From Bacteroidota bacterium (lineage in GTDB: Bacteria; Bacteroidota; Bacteroidia; Cytophagales; Cyclobacteriaceae): DNA of 18,421 nt. This document shows positions 13,706 through 18,421 of this stretch, in pieces. Position 1 is the first letter of the stretch. Each line of letters opens with the position of its first letter. Where the stretch lies: assembly GCA_023393375.1 (NCBI GenBank), contig JAEWLI010000022.1:1-18421 (forward strand), written 5' to 3'. A program made the position numbers and the translations under genes. Under the pieces are notes generated by a model that was not told the origin of the DNA, did not search any database, and worked only from the letters and a program-made list of their open reading frames with translations.

Positions 13706-14080
13706 ATGAAAGAATTAACAAAAGCAGAAGAACAAATCATGCAGGTTCTGTGGGCGCAGAAAAAAGCTTTCGTAAAGGATCTAATAGATGATTTCCCTGA
13801 ACCAAAACCGGCTTACAATACTGTAGCCACCATCATTAAAATATTGCACCAAAAAGGTTTTGTTGACTACAAATCATATGGAAATGCATTTCAGTATTTT
13901 CCCTTGATCACAAAAGATGAATATTATAGCCAATTCTTACAAAATCTGGTATCCAGATCTTTCAACAATTCCTTCAAACAATTAGTGAGTTTGTTTTCAC
14001 AACAAAACAATATTGACCTCAAAGAAGCTGAAGAAATTATAAAGTTGATGGAAGATTTAAAATCAAAAAAAAATGATTGA
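13706..14080 (+). CDS. BlaI/MecI/CopY-family transcriptional repressor
   Basis: A 124-residue winged-helix repressor that should bind as a dimer and be inactivated after a signal from the membrane metalloprotease encoded next to it. The N-terminal domain (about 1-72) is typical: LTKAEEQIMQVLWAQKKAFV, DLIDDFPEPKPAYNTVATII (recognition helix with the conserved AYNTVATI) and LHQKGFVDYKSYGNAFQYFP (wing). The C-terminal helices (about 73-124) are the dimerisation part and normally hold the cleavage site. Its stop codon overlaps the start of the M56 gene by 8 bases (ATGATTGA), so translation is coupled. Three operator-like dyads in front of the gene show autoregulation. In Bacteroidota such pairs are common and often unrelated to beta-lactams; no lactamase gene is present here. 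Confidence 0.92.
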   Translation: MKELTKAEEQIMQVLWAQKKAFVKDLIDDFPEPKPAYNTVATIIKILHQKGFVDYKSYGNAFQYFPLITKDEYYSQFLQNLVSRSFNNSFKQLVSLFSQQNNIDLKEAEEIIKLMEDLKSKKND

Positions 14081-15344
14081 ATGGTTTTTGTATATCACAA
14101 AATCAACAATTCTATTGTTCCTGATTACACTGGCTTACCTGATTTGGTTTCGAAAGGTAAATTGGTTTACGTTTAACCGAATATATCTGGTTGTGGGCTT
14201 GGTGATAGCAACTACTCTACCTTTACTGGATTGGGGGATAAGTAAACCCAGTCCGGAAGCAATCACGGTAAACTTGGGAGAGAAAAGTGCCAATATTGAA
14301 CAGAGCACTTTTCAGATCAATATTTCCGATGCTCAGGCTTTTGAAACCCGGTCCCGCCTACTAATGACTTTTTATTTCCTGATATCGGCTGGACTGGCAA
14401 TTTTGATGGCAATTAATGTTATTAAAGTGAGTAGGTTTTTGATGAATAAGGGTTCTGCATCTAAAGAAATTGCCTTTTCATTTTTAAAATGGACTTTTGT
14501 TCATAAGGGTTTTCACGAGCGACCTTCTTATACACTAATTAAAGAACATGAGAATGTACATGCGAGGCAAATGCATACCCTGGATGTGCTTTTAATAGAG
14601 TTTCTGAAAATTTTGTTCTGGATAAACCCTGTCTTATGGTTTTACAAAAATCTGATTAAAGAAAATCATGAATTTTTAGCTGACCAGTGGGTGTTGCATA
14701 AATATCCGCAAATGGAAAGTCTTTATCAACAACAGATTCTGGAACTGCAATTATCGCCCCTTGACCTTGATATCTCCAACAATCTTAATATTTTACACTA
14801 TAAAAAACGATTCGAAATGATGAAAAAAGAACCACTTAATTTCGCCCAAAAGGCTGTTTATGTCTTTTATTTGTTCCTTACAATTGTTTTCATTGCTGCT
14901 TGCGATAGTTTGCTGGATAGCAAAAATGCTCAGATCAATACAACATTTGATTTCGCTGCTTTGGACGAACAGCCAGTTTATGGCGATAACTTTGAATCTT
15001 TCTACCATCATCTCCAAAAAACTATCACTTATCCCAATGAGGCAAGAGCCAATAAGATAGAAGGGAGATTTTTCGCTGCCTTTACCATTACTGAATCTGG
15101 AGAAATCTCAGATATTGAAATCAGTAAAGAAGACAATTCCAAATTTTCTAAAATTGAGGAAATTGTCGTTGTTGGTTATGGCTCTAATGAAATGGAAAGT
15201 GATAATAAAACCATCGGTGAGCAGGCGATAATTCAAGCTATGACTGACGCCTTAAATAAATCCGAAACGTTTAATCCTGGAAAGAAAAACGACAAGGTGG
15301 TGAGTACAAGAATGGTATTGCCCATCACTTATAAATTAGAGTAG
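14073..15344 (+). CDS. BlaR1-type M56 membrane metallopeptidase with TonB C-terminal domain
   Basis: A 423-residue sensor-protease that likely activates cleavage of the BlaI-like repressor. Membrane segments are at about 6-26, 34-54, 96-117 and 260-277. The zinc motif is HENVH (159-163) in the cytoplasmic protease part, followed by INPVLWFYKNLIKENHEFLADQ with the third ligand Glu200; all M56 catalytic residues are intact. Instead of the penicillin-binding domain of BlaR1 it ends in a TonB C-terminal domain (about 312-423: TYPNEARANKIEGRFFAAFT ... FNPGKKNDKV ... RMVLPITYKL). This is a known Bacteroidota variation. Inside that domain the sequence EEIVVVGYGS (362-371) replaces the usual short loop; it resembles the TonB-box strand of SusC receptors. 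A long hairpin and a terminator follow the gene. Confidence 0.9.
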   Translation: MIEWFLYITKSTILLFLITLAYLIWFRKVNWFTFNRIYLVVGLVIATTLPLLDWGISKPSPEAITVNLGEKSANIEQSTFQINISDAQAFETRSRLLMTFYFLISAGLAILMAINVIKVSRFLMNKGSASKEIAFSFLKWTFVHKGFHERPSYTLIKEHENVHARQMHTLDVLLIEFLKILFWINPVLWFYKNLIKENHEFLADQWVLHKYPQMESLYQQQILELQLSPLDLDISNNLNILHYKKRFEMMKKEPLNFAQKAVYVFYLFLTIVFIAACDSLLDSKNAQINTTFDFAALDEQPVYGDNFESFYHHLQKTITYPNEARANKIEGRFFAAFTITESGEISDIEISKEDNSKFSKIEEIVVVGYGSNEMESDNKTIGEQAIIQAMTDALNKSETFNPGKKNDKVVSTRMVLPITYKLE

Positions 15345-15353
15345 TCAGGGCAT

Positions 15354-15425
15354 TTCGGCTCCGCTCAGGCATTTCGACTCCGCTCAATGACCTGAGCAGA
15401 GCCGAAATGCCTGAGCGGAGCCGAA
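15354..15425. repeat. Large palindromic repeat (33-base arms)
   Basis: Arms 15354-15386 and 15393-15425 pair over 33 bases with two mismatches around a 6-base loop (ATGACC). Each arm is itself two tandem copies of an 18-base unit of the form CATTTCGGCTCCGCTCAG, so the whole is two direct plus two inverted units. It is clearly richer in GC than its surroundings. Units of this type (TTCGACTCCGCTCA / TGAGCGGAGTCGAA) are common REP-like intergenic palindromes in Bacteroidota, as I recall. Confidence 0.9.
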
Positions 15426-15429
15426 GCAC

Positions 15430-15464
15430 AAAAAAAACCGTTCCTTTTGGGGAACGGTTTTTTT
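15430..15464. terminator. Bidirectional intrinsic terminator between the M56 gene and dnaK
   Basis: CCGTTCC (15438-15444) pairs with GGAACGG (15451-15457) around a 6-base loop. It is flanked by eight A (15430-15437) and seven T (15458-15464), so it works for both convergent genes. It lies 20 bases after the dnaK stop codon on the minus strand. Confidence 0.95.
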
Positions 15465-15484
15465 ATTATTTATGACTTTAAGAA

Positions 15485-17419
15485 TTACTTCTTGTTTTTG
15501 TCATTCACCTCTTCATATTCTACGTCAGACACGTCATCGTTGCCGCTTTGAGGCTCACCACCTGCACCTGGTTCTGCTCCTGGCTGTTGACCCATATTGG
15601 GGTCTGCACCTGGTTGCTGACCGGCAGCATACATTTCCTGAGCTGCATTTTGCCAAGCCAGGTTCAAAGCTTCCATAGCTTTGTCTATGGCATCCACGTC
15701 CTGACTTTGATGTGCAGCCTTCAGGTTTTCCAAAGCACTGTTGATGGCGGTTTTATTACCTTCAGATAATTTTTCGCCATATTCTTTCAACTGTTTGTCT
15801 GTCTGGAATATCAAGGAATCGGCACCATTGATTTTTTCAATTTTTTCCTTTTCCTTTTTATCTGCTTCAGCATTGGCTTTAGCTTCATTCTTCATTTTTT
15901 CTATTTCAGCATCAGTCAAACCTGATGAAGCTTCAATTCTGATCTTCTGCTCTTTGCCTGTACCTTTATCTCTTGCTGAGACATTCAAAATACCATTGGC
16001 ATCAATATCAAATGTAACTTCGATTTGAGGAATTCCTCTTGGTGCTGGTGGAATACCATCCAAATGGAACCTTCCGATCGTCCGGTTGTCTTTTGCCATT
16101 GGTCTTTCACCTTGCAAAACATGTATTTCTACTGATGGCTGACTATCTGCTGCCGTAGAAAACACCTCCGACTTTTTAGTTGGGATAGTGGTATTTGATT
16201 CTATCAATTTAGTGAAAACTCCTCCCAATGTTTCAATACCCAACGAAAGTGGTGTAACATCAAGTAACAATACATCTTTCACTTCTCCAGTCAATACTCC
16301 ACCTTGAATTGCAGCACCAATAGCTACCACTTCATCAGGATTCACACCCTTTGATGGTTTTTTTCCAAAGAATTTTTCTACTTCTTCCTGAATACGTGGT
16401 ACACGGGTTGATCCACCCACCAAAATCACTTCATCCACTTCTGAAGCAGACATTCCAGCATCCTGTAATGCTTTCCGGCAAGGTTCGATAGAACGTTGTA
16501 CCAAATCGTCGATCAGTTGCTCAAATTTTGCCCTTGATAAGGTTTTTACCAAGTGTTTTGGAATTCCATCAACCGGCATAATATAAGGCAGATTGATTTC
16601 CGTGCTTGTGGAGCTCGAAAGCTCTATTTTTGCTTTTTCAGCAGCTTCTTTTAAACGCTGCAATGCCATAGGATCTTTCCTAAGGTCTATACCTTCATCC
16701 TTGATAAACTCATCAGCCAGCCAATCTATAATCCTACTGTCAAAGTCATCACCACCTAAGTGAACGTCACCGTTGGTAGATTTTACTTCAAATACACCGT
16801 CACCCAACTCAAGGATGGAAATATCAAAAGTTCCTCCCCCCAGGTCATAAACGGCTATTTTCATATCTTTATGCTTTTTGTCGAGGCCATAAGCCAGCGA
16901 CGCTGCCGTAGGTTCGTTGATGATCCGCTTCACATCCAATCCTGCGATTTGACCAGCTTCTTTAGTAGCCTGACGTTCAGCATCATTAAAATATGCCGGA
17001 ACGGTGATTACGGCTTCAGTAATGGTTGTTCCCAGATAATCTTCAGCTGTACTTTTCATTTTTTGTAAAATGATAGCTGAAACTTCTTGTGGTGTATACA
17101 ACCTGTCACCAATCCTGATCCTTACAGTGTCGTTATTACCCTGCTCAACCAGATATGTCATGTTTTTCCGTTCTGCAGCAACTTCAGTGTGCTTTTTACC
17201 CATGAAACGCTTAGCGGAATAAATGGTATTTCTCGGATTGGTAATTGCCTGTCTTTTGGCAGGATCTCCAACTTTCCTTTCGCCGTTGTCCAAAAAGGCT
17301 ACAATAGAAGGAGTAGTCCTTCTACCTTCACTGTTGGGAATTACAACTGGCTCGTTACCTTCCATTACAGCTACACAGGAGTTGGTAGTACCTAAATCTA
17401 TGCCTATAATTTTTCCCAT
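15485..17419 (-). CDS. dnaK: Chaperone protein DnaK (Hsp70)
   Basis: The ATP-dependent Hsp70 chaperone of the cytoplasm, working with DnaJ and GrpE. The 644-residue protein is full length. The nucleotide-binding domain (about 1-385) shows IIGIDLGTTNSCVAVMEG (phosphate 1), AVYDLGGGTFDISILELG (phosphate 2) and VILVGGSTRVPRIQEEV (adenosine). The interdomain linker is VLLLDVTPLSLGIETLGG, followed by the substrate-binding beta domain and helical lid. The tail (about 600-644) is rich in Gly, Gln and Pro (AAGQQPGADPNMGQQPGAEP) and ends with an acidic YEEVND segment like the conserved C-terminal motif of other DnaK proteins. It stands alone: grpE and dnaJ are not adjacent. No CIRCE element is found in the upstream region, so HrcA control is not indicated. 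Confidence 0.98.
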   Translation of the reverse strand: MGKIIGIDLGTTNSCVAVMEGNEPVVIPNSEGRRTTPSIVAFLDNGERKVGDPAKRQAITNPRNTIYSAKRFMGKKHTEVAAERKNMTYLVEQGNNDTVRIRIGDRLYTPQEVSAIILQKMKSTAEDYLGTTITEAVITVPAYFNDAERQATKEAGQIAGLDVKRIINEPTAASLAYGLDKKHKDMKIAVYDLGGGTFDISILELGDGVFEVKSTNGDVHLGGDDFDSRIIDWLADEFIKDEGIDLRKDPMALQRLKEAAEKAKIELSSSTSTEINLPYIMPVDGIPKHLVKTLSRAKFEQLIDDLVQRSIEPCRKALQDAGMSASEVDEVILVGGSTRVPRIQEEVEKFFGKKPSKGVNPDEVVAIGAAIQGGVLTGEVKDVLLLDVTPLSLGIETLGGVFTKLIESNTTIPTKKSEVFSTAADSQPSVEIHVLQGERPMAKDNRTIGRFHLDGIPPAPRGIPQIEVTFDIDANGILNVSARDKGTGKEQKIRIEASSGLTDAEIEKMKNEAKANAEADKKEKEKIEKINGADSLIFQTDKQLKEYGEKLSEGNKTAINSALENLKAAHQSQDVDAIDKAMEALNLAWQNAAQEMYAAGQQPGADPNMGQQPGAEPGAGGEPQSGNDDVSDVEYEEVNDKNKK

Positions 17420-17571
17420 AGTAATGTTTTATTTTATAATTTAATATCTATACTGTTTCAATTTAACTATTCTCTTTTTGATTATCAATGGTTATGCCAA
17501 CAGGTTATATGGACAATTTTTGTGACATATTGGCAGAATTATAATACGGTTTGTCTTTTTAAACTTCAATA

Positions 17572-17604
17572 TTTGAACAACTGGGTTTTTTCTTTTTACC
17601 TTTG
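17572..17604 (+). promoter_or_regulatory. Promoter of the rluA-like gene (leaderless type)
   Basis: TTTG (17572-17575), 21 bases, TACCTTTG (17597-17604): both boxes match the Bacteroidota consensus exactly. The -7 element ends four bases before the ATG at 17609. This is the best promoter in the window and it decides the start of the gene. Confidence 0.8.
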
Positions 17605-17608
17605 TACA

Positions 17609-18286
17609 ATGAACATTCGACAGGCAGATATTATATATGAAGATAATCACTTAATAGTTGTGAATAAACAACCTGGCATATTGGTACAGGGTGATATCAC
17701 GGGCGACAAACCCCTTGTTGAGCTTGTAAAGGAATTTCTTAAAATGAAATATCAAAAACCAGGGAATGTTTTTGCTGGATTGGTGCACCGGATTGACCGA
17801 CCTGTCAGTGGGTTGGTTTTATTTGCAAAAACCTCAAAAGCACTGGAAAGGATGAGCAAGATTTTCCATGACAGGCAGGTAGAAAAAAAATATCTGGCTA
17901 TTGTAAATGGTAATCCTGAACCTGAAATAGAATTAAATCACTGGTTAAAAAAGAATGAAAAGAACAATAAGGCGACAATTTTTTATAAACCAAAAGGTGA
18001 TGCCAAACCTGTCAGCCTGGCTTATCGAAAATTGGCAGAGTTATCTGGTGATAGTCTTTTGGAGATAGTGCCTTATACAGGCCGTCCACATCAAATCAGG
18101 GCACAATTATCATATACGGGTACGCCAATAAAAGGTGATTTGAAATATGGATCTTCTTATACCACGAAAGATAAAAGTATTTGCCTTCATGCCCATAGCC
18201 TTTCCTTCAAACATCCGGTGCAAGATAAGCATGTGGTACTGAGTGCCCCTATTCCCAATAATGAAGAATGGGCAAAGTTTAGATAA
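17609..18286 (+). CDS. RluA-family RNA pseudouridine synthase
   Basis: This enzyme isomerises uridine to pseudouridine in rRNA and/or tRNA. The 225-residue protein lacks the N-terminal S4 domain and so has the plan of RluA rather than RluC/D. Landmarks: IIYEDNHLIVVNKQPGILVQ (opening strands); GLVHRIDRPVSGLVLFAKTS with the catalytic Asp in HRIDR; EKKYLAIVNG; LEIVPYTGRPHQIRAQLSYT with the Arg-Pro-His-Gln-Ile-Arg loop; and IKGDLKYG. An open frame reaches upstream to ATG 17522, but the extra 29 residues have no similarity to the family and the promoter lies inside them. I therefore use ATG 17609, at which the product begins MNIRQADIIYE. Target uridine unknown. It is divergent from dnaK. Confidence 0.93.
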   Translation: MNIRQADIIYEDNHLIVVNKQPGILVQGDITGDKPLVELVKEFLKMKYQKPGNVFAGLVHRIDRPVSGLVLFAKTSKALERMSKIFHDRQVEKKYLAIVNGNPEPEIELNHWLKKNEKNNKATIFYKPKGDAKPVSLAYRKLAELSGDSLLEIVPYTGRPHQIRAQLSYTGTPIKGDLKYGSSYTTKDKSICLHAHSLSFKHPVQDKHVVLSAPIPNNEEWAKFR

Positions 18287-18350
18287 TATTAAAGTAAATT
18301 GATTTCTTTCTGCTCAGTATTAAACTATTGGACCCGTTAAAATCAGACAA

Positions 18351-18421
18351 TCAATCCAGCACTTTTTCTACTAGGGCAGAAATGTTATTGTTTAATACTT
18401 CTACTACACCCCCAGATATTC
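18351..18421 (-). CDS. atpC: F1F0 ATP synthase epsilon subunit, C-terminal end (runs off the window)
   Basis: Only the last 23 codons are in the window. They read ISGGVVEVLNNNISALVEKV, then LD and a TGA stop (18351-18353). GGVVEVLNN is the conserved end of the beta-sandwich of the epsilon subunit, and the following VEKVLD matches the short, helix-less C-terminus of Bacteroidota AtpC. Epsilon connects the rotor to the F1 head and can inhibit ATP hydrolysis. The gene converges with the rluA-like gene across 64 bases in which I see no clear terminator. Confidence 0.75.
   Translation of the reverse strand, partial: ISGGVVEVLNNNISALVEKVLD

Noticed and set aside
14073..15344. A beta-lactam resistance operon
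   Set aside because: The M56 protein has a TonB domain instead of a penicillin-binding sensor, and no beta-lactamase or PBP gene is adjacent.
15351..15427. Four similar short repeats as a CRISPR array
   Set aside because: The units are in both orientations, directly adjacent and without spacers; they form a palindrome.
17483..17500. Sigma-54-like sequence (TGGCA-N6-TTG) on the minus strand upstream of dnaK
   Set aside because: The -12 element lacks the invariant GC (TTGAT instead of TTGCA), and there is no sign of an enhancer-binding site. Part of a TTGGCA/TGCCAA inverted pair that is probably chance.
17420..17521. Searched for a CIRCE operator in the dnaK leader
   Set aside because: No TTAGCACTC-N9-GAGTGCTAA or close variant is present.

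Overview
The window reads as AT-rich chromosomal DNA from a member of the Bacteroidota, probably a Cytophagales-type environmental bacterium. The clues are a fused SecDF, CarboxypepD_reg-like domains, SusC-like 'EEIVVVGYG' motifs in two proteins, a BlaI/M56-TonB pair, and promoters of the Bacteroidota form TTTG-N19-21-TAnnTTTG instead of E. coli -35/-10 boxes. No rRNA, tRNA or CRISPR array was seen. The class assignment is an inference; I could not compare against databases.

Layout. 1-1109 (-) is the N-terminal part of secDF, preceded by a small exported protein of unknown function (1177-1536, -). After a 534-base AT-rich gap come an orphan chemoreceptor (2071-3717, +) and a HemN-family radical-SAM gene (3951-5309, +) with a perfect FNR-like palindrome in its leader. 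A secreted CarboxypepD_reg-domain protein (5350-6057, -) is divergent from an overlapping ArsR-type regulator/HAD nucleotidase pair (6146-7239, +). Then follow pruA (7382-9013, +) and a glycine-zipper/OmpA-domain lipoprotein (9235-9924, +) with a clear terminator.

The accessory-looking part is about 10085-11184. It holds a GNAT acetyltransferase flanked by direct repeats, then a decayed GxxExxY-family (PD-(D/E)XK-like) gene enclosed by inverted copies of the same repeat. The pseudogene has a frameshift and two nonsense codons, one exactly at the signature tyrosine. This resembles a small, undescribed mobile cassette.

11385-13592 (+) carries a DUF4139/MuiA-like protein with an inserted piece of SusC-type receptor sequence, followed closely by a Gdx/SugE-type SMR transporter. 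13636-15344 is an autoregulated BlaI-M56 signalling operon with three operator-like palindromes; its M56 protein ends in a TonB C-terminal domain that itself contains a TonB-box-like strand. A 72-base cruciform and a bidirectional terminator separate it from the convergent dnaK (15485-17419, -). An RluA-family pseudouridine synthase (17609-18286, +) and the C-terminus of atpC (18351-18421, -) close the window.

Across the window, three genes (GNAT, blaI, rluA-like) have a -7 element ending exactly four bases before the ATG, which predicts leaderless transcripts. For the rluA-like gene it also fixes the true start 87 bases inside the longest open frame.
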